From contig CAZNRY010000070.1 of assembly GCA_964575675.1 (NCBI GenBank), positions 1-19,227 on the forward strand: a stretch of 19,227 bases of DNA. Direction: 5' to 3'. The notes beneath the pieces were generated by a model. It worked only from the letters and a program-made list of their open reading frames with translations, searched no databases and was not told the DNA's origin. Source of the stretch: CAZNRY01 sp964575675 (GTDB taxonomy: Bacteria; Eisenbacteria; RBG-16-71-46; CAIMUX01; VGJL01). This document shows, piece after piece, positions 1-7,291 of this stretch. Position 1 is the stretch's first letter. Every line of letters begins with the position of its first letter. The position numbers and the translations under genes are program-made.

Positions 1-204
1 GCGGGGGGGCTGCGGGCAGTGGGGCTGACGGCCGGGGCTGCGCGGGTCCGCCGAGTGGCGCCCCATCCGGCCTACCGCGACAGCCTAGGGCGTTACGCGA
101 TCGGTCCTGGCGTCCTCGACATCCTTCATGTCCAACCCGGTCCCTTCGCGTCCCCTTCAAGGCTCAGGATCTCCGTCCCGACGGGTGATGCAGGTCTTGA
201 TTGA
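1..204 (+). CDS. Possible C-terminal end of an unidentified protein (partial)
   Basis: This frame is open from the first base of the window and stops at TGA 202-204, giving up to 67 residues. A GTG at 19 could be an internal start, but the frame probably enters from outside the window. Third codon positions are rich in G and C, as in the genes nearby. The peptide is rich in Arg, Gly and Pro with a fairly hydrophobic stretch near residues 32-45, and I recognise no family. It could equally be non-coding GC-rich sequence. The next frame-1 stretch, 205-591, follows the same phase after the stop. Confidence 0.22.
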   Translation, partial: AGGLRAVGLTAGAARVRRVAPHPAYRDSLGRYAIGPGVLDILHVQPGPFASPSRLRISVPTGDAGLD

Positions 205-291
205 GATCCTGCTCCATGCGGACCTTCCTGCCCGCCGCCGCAGGATCGAGGGTCGCCGGGCGGTGCGGCCGGCCCCGCGCGAATCCGGGCG

Positions 292-591
292 TTGGGCGCC
301 CAGCGCATCCTGGTCGGGGAGAGTGAAATCGACCTGTCGGCGAGTGGCGCTCTCGTTCATGCTTCACAGGGACGGACCCTTGCGTCGATCCTCTCCGGAT
401 GGTCTTCCCGGGGGATCGAATCGTTCGAGGTCCCGGCGCTCGCTCAGGAGGCGGCGCGGCGGCTCGAGATCGAAGGTCCCGGGGCGTTCGCGGGGCATCC
501 GAGGGGGGATTTGGCAGAGGTGCGCGCGCAGGAGATCATGATGCTCGTTGACCGGCTCCGGAACCTCACCCATGGAGAACGGCGCCCTTGA
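292..591 (+). CDS. Hypothetical protein directly upstream of the TonB-like gene
   Basis: A 99-residue frame that ends at TGA 589-591. This stop shares its last base with the ATG of the TonB-like gene (TGATG), an arrangement typical of translational coupling. The only usual start codon in this frame after the preceding stop at 202-204 is the TTG at 292, and no convincing Shine-Dalgarno lies before it, so the true N-terminus is doubtful. Codon use resembles a real gene (many GAG, ATC, CTC, GCG). The second half is predicted helical and charged, with EAARRLEIEG and EVRAQEIMMLVDRLRN segments. There is no hydrophobic segment, so this is not TolR/ExbD, which would be expected here. I do not recognise the family; a frameshifted gene tail is an alternative. 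Confidence 0.4.
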   Translation: MGAQRILVGESEIDLSASGALVHASQGRTLASILSGWSSRGIESFEVPALAQEAARRLEIEGPGAFAGHPRGDLAEVRAQEIMMLVDRLRNLTHGERRP

Positions 592-1445
592 TGTGGAACC
601 AGACCGCGAGCGCGGGGGTAGGGCCACTCGTGCTGGATCAGGGACTCGATCCGCAATGCAGCCGGCGCAGGAGGCGGCGGCGCCGCCCGCGACCTTATCA
701 GGCGGGCGGTCCCTCTTGGCAGGCGGAGCGGCTCGCCGCCCCCCGGCGTCTTCGGCGTTCGGCCGTCTTCGCATTGATCGTGCACCTGCTGTTCGCGGTC
801 GTCGTGTTGATCGTGATGCGCCCGAGGCCGCGGCCGGCGGTCCGGCTCGAGATCCCCGTGCATCTCGTGCAGCTTGCGACCCCGCCTCCATCCCTCCGCG
901 AGAAACCGCGTTCTCCGGCGGTGGCGGTCCACGTGGTTCGAGAGGAGAAGCAGAAGCCGAAGAGCCCGGCAACGCCCAAGCCCGTGCCCGGAAGGAAGGA
1001 CGCGCAGCCGGTGCCCGTCAAGACCGCGCGGAAGAGCCCGGCGCGCTCTTCCGTCCTCGGGGCCGCTTCGTCGGATTCGTCGGAGGTTCTGAGAAGCGAG
1101 ATCTCCTTGGGAGGGGGCGCGCTCGGCGTGTTGGAAATCGGTGGGGGCGGGGAGCTCTCCGCGTACTCGTACTACCTGATGGCGGTCCGGGACAAGATTG
1201 CGAGCTACTGGAATCCTCCCGCCGGTCTCTCGACGAGGGGGGGCGAGATCGCGGCGACGGTCGCCTTTCGCATCGACCGGCGGGGAAACGTCGCGGCGAG
1301 TTACGTCGAGGAGCCCTCGGGAACCGGGGTCTTCGACTCCGCAAGCCTTCGGGCGGTCGGGCAGGCCAATCCCCTCCCGCCCCTGCCGCAGGATTTTCCG
1401 GGCGAGTATGTCGGGATTCATCTCCGGTTCGTCTACCAGGACTAG
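591..1445 (+). CDS. TonB/TolA-like energy transducer protein
   Basis: A 284-residue protein of the TonB family, which links the inner-membrane proton channel to outer-membrane components. In this position it probably serves as the TolA of the Tol-Pal system. After an unusual Arg-rich cytoplasmic N-terminus (eight consecutive Arg at about 25-32) comes one membrane segment at about 57-76. This segment contains His65, the position usually conserved in TonB anchors. A Pro/Lys-rich periplasmic linker spans about 77-150. The C-terminal TonB_C domain covers about 185-284, with the usual features: a KIASYWNPP stretch, a central V-x-F-x-I strand and an A-x-PLPPLP segment. The ATG at 591 overlaps the preceding stop; TTG 588 in the same frame is an equally placed alternative, with GGAGAA at 574-579. 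It is followed by tolB after about 100 bases. No TolQ/TolR pair precedes it in the window. Confidence 0.85.
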   Translation: MWNQTASAGVGPLVLDQGLDPQCSRRRRRRRRPRPYQAGGPSWQAERLAAPRRLRRSAVFALIVHLLFAVVVLIVMRPRPRPAVRLEIPVHLVQLATPPPSLREKPRSPAVAVHVVREEKQKPKSPATPKPVPGRKDAQPVPVKTARKSPARSSVLGAASSDSSEVLRSEISLGGGALGVLEIGGGGELSAYSYYLMAVRDKIASYWNPPAGLSTRGGEIAATVAFRIDRRGNVAASYVEEPSGTGVFDSASLRAVGQANPLPPLPQDFPGEYVGIHLRFVYQD

Positions 1446-1548
1446 CCGTTCCTGGAGGACGACCGGGCGATCGGCAGAGCGCTGACGGAGCCTCGCAGGC
1501 CGGCGGAAACACGATGTTCGATCGAGCCCGTTCGAAAGGAGTCTCCTG

Positions 1549-2886
1549 TTGACGCAACGTCTTCAGCTGATCGCGATCCTCCTGACCCTCGCATCGACCT
1601 CTTGGACGCTCGATGCCGGCGGCCAGACCGACTTCGACATCGAGATCCGAACCGGGAGCTTGGTCCGCATTCCGATCCACGTGGAGGAGATTCAGTACGA
1701 GAGCGGCCTGATGCAGGTCCGTTTCGCGAGCGGGGAGACTCCCGATCAGGTGCTGTTGAAGGACCTCGAGCACTCCTCGTTCTTCCGCGTGAGCTTCGGG
1801 GTCTCCGCTCCGGCGGGACCGGGGCTCCCCGGGAATCCGGTTCCGCAGGGCACGCGGGCCATCGCTTCGGGAATGATCCGCAAGTCGTGGGGCCGGACCG
1901 TCCTGACCGGAAACCTGCGCGACGGGGCGACGGGAACTCGGATCTTCTCGAAGGACTACGCGCTGAGCGATCCGCCTGATCGATGGGCCGTCCACGCCTT
2001 CTCGGACGACATCGTACTCTACATGACGGGCGAGCGCGGCGTGGGGCAGACCCGGATCGCTTTCGTGCGCGACCATGGGGGCACGCGCGAGATCCATCTG
2101 ATCGACTACGACGGCCAGAACGAAGAGCAGATCACGCAGATGAAGACGATCGTCCTTTCACCCTCGTGGGCGCCGGGCGGCGACAGGCTGGCCTTCACTA
2201 GCTTCGGCGGCGGACAGCCGGGCGTCTTCGCGCTTGCCCTCCGCGACGGCAAGTACTGGCGCGTCTCGCCGGGCGGAGGGATGTGCGCTTCGCCCGGGTG
2301 GTCTCCCGATGGCCGGCGCGTCGCATTCACCCGAAGCCTCGAGGGCAACTCGGAGGTCTTCATCGCCGACGCGGGGGGCGGAGGCGTCGCCCGCCTCACG
2401 CACAGCCCCGGGATCGACACCTCCCCGTCCTTCAGTCCCGACGGAGGGCAGATCGCCTTCACGAGCGACCGCTCGGGGAACCCCCAGATCTATCTGATGG
2501 ATCGAGAGGGGGGAAACGTGCGGCGGCTGACCTTCTCCGGAAAGCAAAGCGACAGCCCCGATTGGTCGCCGGAGGGAGACCGGATCGCTTTCGTCGGGCT
2601 GCTCGATGACCTCTTCGACGTCTGCACGATGCGTCCGGATGGAAGCGACCTGCGGCGGCTCACGTCACATGAAGGGATGCACGAGAACCCGAGATGGGCT
2701 CCCGACGGGAGGCATCTCGTTTATTCGAAGCAGTACGGTGGAGAACGCCGCATCTATGTCATGGCGGCGGACGGATCGGGCAAACGCGCCTTGACGGGCG
2801 GAAGAGGCGCTCAATACAATCCAGCATGGTCTCCTGCGTTGAGCCTGCAATCGGTCCGCGGCGTTGGCGCGGAACAGAATCGGTGA
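1549..2886 (+). CDS. tolB: Tol-Pal system beta-propeller protein TolB
   Basis: A periplasmic protein that binds Pal and the TolA-type transducer and helps outer-membrane constriction during division. The 445-residue length fits the family. It has a signal peptide at about 1-24, the TolB N-terminal alpha/beta domain at about 26-160, and then a propeller of PD40/WD40-like blades. Each blade shows the S/N-P-x-W/F-S-P-x-G-x-x-I-A-F pattern, beginning near residues 204, 248, 291, 336, 379 and 424. The start is TTG at 1549, supported by AAAGGAG at 1535-1541 seven bases upstream; no ATG in this frame fits better. The 103 bases before it hold no gene. It lies in a run with the transducer and pal in the usual Tol order. 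Confidence 0.95.
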   Translation: MTQRLQLIAILLTLASTSWTLDAGGQTDFDIEIRTGSLVRIPIHVEEIQYESGLMQVRFASGETPDQVLLKDLEHSSFFRVSFGVSAPAGPGLPGNPVPQGTRAIASGMIRKSWGRTVLTGNLRDGATGTRIFSKDYALSDPPDRWAVHAFSDDIVLYMTGERGVGQTRIAFVRDHGGTREIHLIDYDGQNEEQITQMKTIVLSPSWAPGGDRLAFTSFGGGQPGVFALALRDGKYWRVSPGGGMCASPGWSPDGRRVAFTRSLEGNSEVFIADAGGGGVARLTHSPGIDTSPSFSPDGGQIAFTSDRSGNPQIYLMDREGGNVRRLTFSGKQSDSPDWSPEGDRIAFVGLLDDLFDVCTMRPDGSDLRRLTSHEGMHENPRWAPDGRHLVYSKQYGGERRIYVMAADGSGKRALTGGRGAQYNPAWSPALSLQSVRGVGAEQNR

Positions 2887-2903
2887 GCGGAAAGGAGTAT
2901 CGC

Positions 2904-3422
2904 ATGAGTCGATCGAGAGTCTCCGGGGCGCATTTTCTTGTCCTCGCGATTGTGGGGTCGCTGGTATTCGCAGCGGGTTGCGGCAAGAAGCCGAGGCCGT
3001 CGACCGAGATCACGAAGCCTCCGGCTCCCGCGGAGCAGCCCGTGAAACCGGCGGAGACGACCCCGCCGCCCGACCAATCCACGAAGGAAATGGTCTTCGC
3101 GGATATCTTTTTCGATTACGACAAGGCGAACCTGCGCGAGGACGCGAGACTCACCCTCGAGGGGAATGCGCGGATGTTGGTCCAGCGTCCAGAGGTGAAG
3201 CTCTTGCTCGAGGGCCACTGCGACGAGCGCGGGACGGTTGAATACAACCTCGCCCTTGGAGATCGCCGCGCCCAGAGCGTGAAGACCTTCTTGGTCGAGT
3301 TCGGCGTTGATGCCGGCCGGGTCACCACGATCAGCTACGGCGAGGAGCGTCCGTTCGCTCAAGGGCACGACGAGAGCGCATGGTCCCTGTGCCGCAGGGT
3401 CCATTTTGCGACCCAAAAATGA
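2904..3422 (+). CDS. pal: Peptidoglycan-associated lipoprotein Pal
   Basis: An outer-membrane lipoprotein that anchors the membrane to peptidoglycan and is moved by the Tol system. The 172-residue product has a lipoprotein signal peptide ending in AAGC with the lipidated cysteine at residue 26. A Pro-rich tether at about 30-60 follows, then an OmpA-like peptidoglycan-binding domain at about 65-170. Signature segments are IFFDYDKANLR near 70, GHCDERGTVEYNLALGDRRA near 108 and CRRVHF near the end. The start ATG is set by AAAGGAG at 2891-2897, six bases upstream, and gives a clean lipoprotein signal. The frame is also open upstream, but that extension overlaps tolB and lacks a signal peptide at its start. 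It sits 17 bases after tolB, so the two are almost certainly cotranscribed. Confidence 0.95.
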   Translation: MSRSRVSGAHFLVLAIVGSLVFAAGCGKKPRPSTEITKPPAPAEQPVKPAETTPPPDQSTKEMVFADIFFDYDKANLREDARLTLEGNARMLVQRPEVKLLLEGHCDERGTVEYNLALGDRRAQSVKTFLVEFGVDAGRVTTISYGEERPFAQGHDESAWSLCRRVHFATQK

Positions 3423-3451
3423 GTGACGCGGATTAGACCGGAGCGAACTCA

Positions 3452-3481
3452 CGGCCCCGTCACGCAATCGCGGCGGGGCCG
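3452..3481 (+). terminator. GC-rich hairpin between pal and cpoB
   Basis: An eight-base perfect inverted repeat (CGGCCCCG at 3452-3459, CGGGGCCG at 3474-3481) with a 14-base loop lies 29 bases after the pal stop and 35 bases before the cpoB start. No T-run follows, so it is not a classical intrinsic terminator. It may be an attenuator or an mRNA processing or stabilising structure between the two genes. Confidence 0.3.
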
Positions 3482-3516
3482 CTCCTGCTCATGGTCGCCG
3501 CGGGGGAGGTGGTCCA

Positions 3517-4290
3517 ATGTTCAGATGGCAGTGGCGGCTTCTGCTGCCGCTTGCGGCGCTTTCCGCCTTAGGGTGCTACGGGTCCAAGCTGCTTCGCGAG
3601 CCGATTGCCGTGGACAATACCAAGCAACGGGTCATTGCCTTGAGCGAGCAGCAGGCGATGCTGAACGGGGAGGTCAAGAAGCTGCAGGAGGCGATCGCGC
3701 GGCAGGAAGAAATGCTCCGGGGCCTCCGAGCCGACACACAGACGCGGCTCAAGGAGTTGGGCGAGAACGTCGAGACCGTGAACAGCCGGATCGGAGATTC
3801 GCTCGAGCGGCGCAGCCTGTTCGCGCCGTCACCGGCGGCAAGCACATCGCCGCCCGGGATCCCGGGTGCGGCGCCCCAGCCGGCCGATTCCGCGGGAGGC
3901 GGCGTCTTGACGCCGGCTCAAGCGAAGGCGATCTACGATGACGCCTATCTGGACCTGAACCGCGGCAACTACTCACTGGCGATGGTTGGCTTCCAGGACT
4001 ACCTGAAGAAGAGCGGCGATTCGGAGCTGGCCGACAACGCGCGATACTGGATCGGCGAGTGCTACTATGCTCAGCGCGATTTCCATAAGGCGATCGACGA
4101 GTTCTCGCGGGTCGAACGGGCCTACCCGATGGGCGACAAGGTTCCGGCATCGCTCCTCAAGATCGCCTACAGCCACCTCCAGCTCGAGGATCGGGCCGCG
4201 GCGCGCACGATCCTGCGCGATCTCGTCGCGCGATTCCCGAACACCGAGGAAGCCGCGCAGGGACGCGCCAAGTTGCAGATGCTGGAGTGA
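3517..4290 (+). CDS. cpoB: CpoB/YbgF-type Tol-Pal coordinator, lipoprotein form
   Basis: A 257-residue periplasmic protein of the YbgF/CpoB family, which in E. coli coordinates Tol-Pal constriction with septal peptidoglycan synthesis. The N-terminal signal ends in ALGC with a predicted lipidated Cys20, whereas E. coli CpoB is soluble. A coiled-coil segment at about 33-90 (heptad pattern rich in Gln, Glu, Lys) is the usual trimerisation region. A Pro/Ala/Ser linker covers about 100-128. Three TPR-like repeats then run to the end, including AIYDDAYLDLNRGNYSLAM, ARYWIGECYYAQRDFHKAI and LLKIAYSHLQLEDRAAA. The ATG has a strong GGGGGAGG at about 3502-3509, seven bases upstream. The position after pal supports the assignment. 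Similarity to BamD-type TPR lipoproteins is expected for this fold. Confidence 0.88.
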   Translation: MFRWQWRLLLPLAALSALGCYGSKLLREPIAVDNTKQRVIALSEQQAMLNGEVKKLQEAIARQEEMLRGLRADTQTRLKELGENVETVNSRIGDSLERRSLFAPSPAASTSPPGIPGAAPQPADSAGGGVLTPAQAKAIYDDAYLDLNRGNYSLAMVGFQDYLKKSGDSELADNARYWIGECYYAQRDFHKAIDEFSRVERAYPMGDKVPASLLKIAYSHLQLEDRAAARTILRDLVARFPNTEEAAQGRAKLQMLE

Positions 4291-5483
4291 ACGGACCCGG
4301 CCGGGCCGAGTCACTGAGGTTCTGTTCAGCGGCATTCGTAGCGGACTGGGCCTTCTATCTCGTCTTCACCGCCGTCCCCCTCAAGGCGATCGCTCTTGGG
4401 GCGGGGCCGATCGTCCTGGGTCTGCTCCCGGCGCTCTCTTCGACGATCTACATCATCTCCGCCCTGAACTTCGGCCGGCTCTCCGATCGCGGAGGTCGGA
4501 TGCGGATGGCCCGGTACGGCGCGCTCGCGATCGCCTGCGGGGCCCTCCTCCTTCGCGCGGCCCCGGGCATCCCGCAACTCTTCCTCTTCCTGCCGCTGGT
4601 CGCAGTTGGCGGAGGGTTGTTCTGGCCGGCGATTCAGGCCGAGCTCGGGGATCGCGGGGGAGAGGCTGGTCTCGGCCGGCGGATGGGGTGGTTCAACGTC
4701 TCGTGGTCGGCCGGGAAAATGATCGGTTTCTGGTCGGCGGGCCACATCGCGCAACGCCACGGCGTGGCCGCGCCGCTGCTCCTCGCGGCCGTCCTGGAGA
4801 TCATCGTCCTCGCCCTCGTCCCTGCCGAGAAGGCACGTCTGATTCCATCGCCCGCGGCTCGGACGGCCGTCCAACCGGTCCCCGAAGAGGTCCGCAGACG
4901 GTTTCGCCGCGCCGCTTGGGTGGCGAATCTCGTCGCCTTCGGCGTCGGAGCGACTCTGAACTACCAGTTCCCCAAGAGGCTCCTCACCCTTGGGCTTCAC
5001 GCGGGAGACCTGGGGAACTTCCTCGGGCTCGTGGCATTGATCCAGACGCTGGCGTTCGCCGCCCTCGGGCTGCGCCGCGGATGGGAATACCACCCCGCAT
5101 CGATCGCCGTGCCGATGCTGATCGGCATGATTTCCGTCGGCGGGCTCGCTTGGGCCGGCAGCGGGGGGTCGATTCTCCTGTGCGCGCCGGGAATCGGACT
5201 CGCACTCGGCTTCGCGTACAGCGCGAGCCTTTTCCACTCCCTCCACCAAGAGGAGGGACGGGGGAAGAACACCGGCATCCACGAGGCGCTCCTCGGGAGC
5301 GGGTCGTTCGTTCTTCCCTTGGCCGGCGGCGCGCTCGCGCGGGCGACGACGCTCGGCGCGCCCTACCTGCTTTGCGCGGGAGCCTGCGCGCTCTCCGCGA
5401 TCCTCGCGATCGCGTGGATGAAGCGGCCCCGGGTGGAGCCGGTCAGACCCGCCTGGGCGGATCGGCCGGGCGCTCCATCGTGA
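4287..5483 (+). CDS. Major facilitator superfamily transporter
   Basis: A 398-residue multi-pass membrane protein with about 11-12 hydrophobic segments in two halves, separated by a charged loop near residues 185-210. After the second segment comes the classical MFS motif A, here FGRLSDRGGRMRMARYG, which supports the family call. The substrate cannot be read from the sequence; sugar-phosphate and drug exporters are both possible. The start is GTG 4287, whose GTGA overlaps the cpoB stop by four bases, so translation is probably coupled to the Tol-Pal operon. No independent Shine-Dalgarno at good spacing is visible. The 3' end overlaps the flavin reductase gene tail-to-tail over 5443-5483, leaving no room for a conventional terminator. 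Confidence 0.88.
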   Translation: MNGPGRAESLRFCSAAFVADWAFYLVFTAVPLKAIALGAGPIVLGLLPALSSTIYIISALNFGRLSDRGGRMRMARYGALAIACGALLLRAAPGIPQLFLFLPLVAVGGGLFWPAIQAELGDRGGEAGLGRRMGWFNVSWSAGKMIGFWSAGHIAQRHGVAAPLLLAAVLEIIVLALVPAEKARLIPSPAARTAVQPVPEEVRRRFRRAAWVANLVAFGVGATLNYQFPKRLLTLGLHAGDLGNFLGLVALIQTLAFAALGLRRGWEYHPASIAVPMLIGMISVGGLAWAGSGGSILLCAPGIGLALGFAYSASLFHSLHQEEGRGKNTGIHEALLGSGSFVLPLAGGALARATTLGAPYLLCAGACALSAILAIAWMKRPRVEPVRPAWADRPGAPS

Positions 5484-6075
5484 AGAGCGATTTCTCCCCC
5501 GTCCGGCAGTAGTAGGCCGCTCCCATGCGGCCGATCAGGTCGAGCTTGAGCGGGTCGATGGCGCCGTCGGTCAGCACTTCATCGAGCACGCGGACGCACA
5601 GGACCTCGCCGATGACGTAATGGCAGGCCAGTGGCCCCGCGCCGTGCGGGACGATGCAGTGGAGCCGGCACTCCATGGAGACCGGACTTTCGGAGACGCG
5701 TGCGGGACGTACCCTCATGGACGCCTCCGGCGTGAATCCCGCCATCTCCCACTCGCTCACGCCGCGCGGGAAGGCGGCGGAAGTCACGTTCATCGCCTCT
5801 CCCATGGCGAAGGTGACGGCATTCACCACGTATTCGCGCGTCTCTCGAACGTTGAGAAGAGTGTCCTTCTCCTTCCCCTCGCGGGTGTTCGTCACGGAGA
5901 AGACAACTGACGGGGGGTTCGCCCCGCCGAGGTTGAAGTAGCTGAAGGGCGAGAGGTTCACCTTCCCGTCGGCGGAGATGCTGCTGACGAATGCGATCGG
6001 GCGCGGGGCGACGATCGAGGTCAGCAAGGCAAAGACCTCCCGCGGGGCCAGCTTCTCGGCATTGATCTCGATCAT
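5443..6075 (-). CDS. Flavin reductase-like FMN-binding split-barrel protein
   Basis: A 210-residue protein of the flavin reductase-like (DIM6/NTAB) family, which binds FMN and usually supplies or uses reduced flavin. The family pattern is clear at about residues 22-65: IVAPRPIAFVSSISADG, then NLSPFSYFNLGG and NPPSVVFSV. The ATG at 6075 is chosen because AGGAG, overlapping the hmgA stop, lies at the right distance upstream. An in-frame ATG at 6105 would overlap hmgA and adds an Arg-rich tail with no ribosome binding site. It is the last gene of the homogentisate operon and probably cotranscribed and coupled with hmgA. Its role there is not established: it may reduce flavin for a partner monooxygenase, or act on a quinone-type oxidation product of homogentisate. 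Both are inference. Confidence 0.85.
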   Translation of the reverse strand: MIEINAEKLAPREVFALLTSIVAPRPIAFVSSISADGKVNLSPFSYFNLGGANPPSVVFSVTNTREGKEKDTLLNVRETREYVVNAVTFAMGEAMNVTSAAFPRGVSEWEMAGFTPEASMRVRPARVSESPVSMECRLHCIVPHGAGPLACHYVIGEVLCVRVLDEVLTDGAIDPLKLDLIGRMGAAYYCRTGEKSLFTMERPADPPRRV

Positions 6076-6085
6076 GCGTCTTCTC

Positions 6086-7261
6086 CTATCGTCTCCCGTG
6101 GTCATCGGGCGTGAGCCAGCTCAGGGGGTAGTCCGGGTCGTCGACCTCTTCGCCGTCGCGCGCAACGACGAGTGGCCGGAAGGTGTCGATCATGACGGCC
6201 AGCTCCTCGGTCTCCTTCGTCCCGAGGGACGACTCGATCGTTCCGGGGTGCGGCCCGTGCGGGATCCCGTCCGGATGGTGCGTGATCGAGCCTTGCTCGA
6301 TCCCCCGCCGGCTCATGAACCGGTCGCTCGCGTAGTAGATCACCTCGTCGCTTCCTACGTTTGTGTGATGGTAGGGGATCGGGATCGCCTGCGGGTGGTA
6401 GTCGAACAGACGCGGAACGAACGAGCAGACGACGAAGCCGTCTCCCTCGAAGGTCTGGTGGACCGGCGGGGGCTGATGGATCCTGCCCGTGATCGGCTCG
6501 AAGTCTGCGATGTTGAGGATCCAAGGGTAGTAGTAGCCGTCCCACCCGACCACATCGAGCGGGTGCGCTGCATAGGTGTAACTGTGCAGGGCGTCGCCCT
6601 GTTTGATCCGGACATCGAAGGATCCCGTCTCGTGATGCGTCTGAAGCCGTTCGGGCCTCCTGATGTCCCGCTCGCAATAGGGGGAGTGCTCCAGGAGTTG
6701 TCCTTGCCGATTGCGATAACGCCGCGGCGTGCGGATGGGGTCCCGGCTCTCGATCACGAGAAGACGCTGCGGCACGGCATCGCATCGCCAGCGGTGGATC
6801 GTCCCGCGCGGAATCACGACATAGTCGCCCTTGCGATACGGCAGGTCTCCGAAGGCCGTCTCAATCGTCCCCCGTCCATCGTCCACGAAGACGACCTCGT
6901 CCCCCTGGCCGTTCCGGTAGAAGTACTCTTGGCCATCCGCAGGGATCGCGATCGAAATCGCGACGTCCCGGTTGTAGAGGAGCGGCCGCCGCCCCGCGAT
7001 CGGATCGCCCGAGGGCGCAAAACGCGCCGTCCTCATGTGTCGGTGCCGGAGACGGGGGTCAACGGCCGGCTGCCAGGCGAGCGCGCTCGGCGGCCCCAGA
7101 TCGGCGACCTGGGTGGGCGGGTGGACGTGGTAGAGGAGTGAGGAAAGCCCCGAGAACCCCTCGTTGCCCATCAGTTCCTCGTGATAGAGACGGCCGGAGG
7201 GATCCCGGAACTGCGTGTGTCGCTTGCGCGGGATCTCTCCCAGGCGGTGATAGAACGGCAT
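6086..7261 (-). CDS. hmgA: Homogentisate 1,2-dioxygenase
   Basis: Cleaves the ring of homogentisate to maleylacetoacetate using O2 and Fe(II), the central step of tyrosine degradation. The 391-residue protein belongs to the shorter form of the family; human HGD and many proteobacterial enzymes have about 430-445. Iron-ligand candidates follow the family pattern: His299 and Glu306 in PYHHTNVGSDEVIYY, and His335 in GIPHGPHPG, with His329 just before it. Other cupin-family segments include GDYVVIPRGTIHRW and GWDGYYYPW. The ATG is supported by AAGGAG seven bases upstream. It lies 30 bases after the fumarylacetoacetase stop and its own stop overlaps the ribosome binding site of the next gene, so the operon is tight. 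Confidence 0.95.
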   Translation of the reverse strand: MPFYHRLGEIPRKRHTQFRDPSGRLYHEELMGNEGFSGLSSLLYHVHPPTQVADLGPPSALAWQPAVDPRLRHRHMRTARFAPSGDPIAGRRPLLYNRDVAISIAIPADGQEYFYRNGQGDEVVFVDDGRGTIETAFGDLPYRKGDYVVIPRGTIHRWRCDAVPQRLLVIESRDPIRTPRRYRNRQGQLLEHSPYCERDIRRPERLQTHHETGSFDVRIKQGDALHSYTYAAHPLDVVGWDGYYYPWILNIADFEPITGRIHQPPPVHQTFEGDGFVVCSFVPRLFDYHPQAIPIPYHHTNVGSDEVIYYASDRFMSRRGIEQGSITHHPDGIPHGPHPGTIESSLGTKETEELAVMIDTFRPLVVARDGEEVDDPDYPLSWLTPDDHGRR

Positions 7262-7291
7262 CGGCTTCTCCTTGGATTCTTTGGACCGATT

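Noticed and set aside
1..591. Histidinol dehydrogenase C-terminus
   Set aside because: Frame 1 shows scattered resemblance (SLGRYAIGP; an IES...EAARRLEIEG helix), but key invariant residues and spacing do not line up and the frame has a stop between the two pieces. Too weak to claim.
444..1421. Long minus-strand frame opposite the TonB-like gene (also 1018-2097)
   Set aside because: Arg/Pro/Ser-rich translations without family motifs, lying opposite clear transducer and tolB coding sequence; typical of antisense frames at high GC.
3205..3270. Cysteine in the Pal signature GHCDERG as an unusual substitution
   Set aside because: As far as I recall, Cys at this position is common in Pal proteins outside Gammaproteobacteria, so it is not anomalous.
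5978..7141. 387-codon plus-strand frame over hmgA
   Set aside because: Opposite strand shows all homogentisate dioxygenase ligands and operon spacing; the plus frame has no recognisable motif or ribosome binding site.
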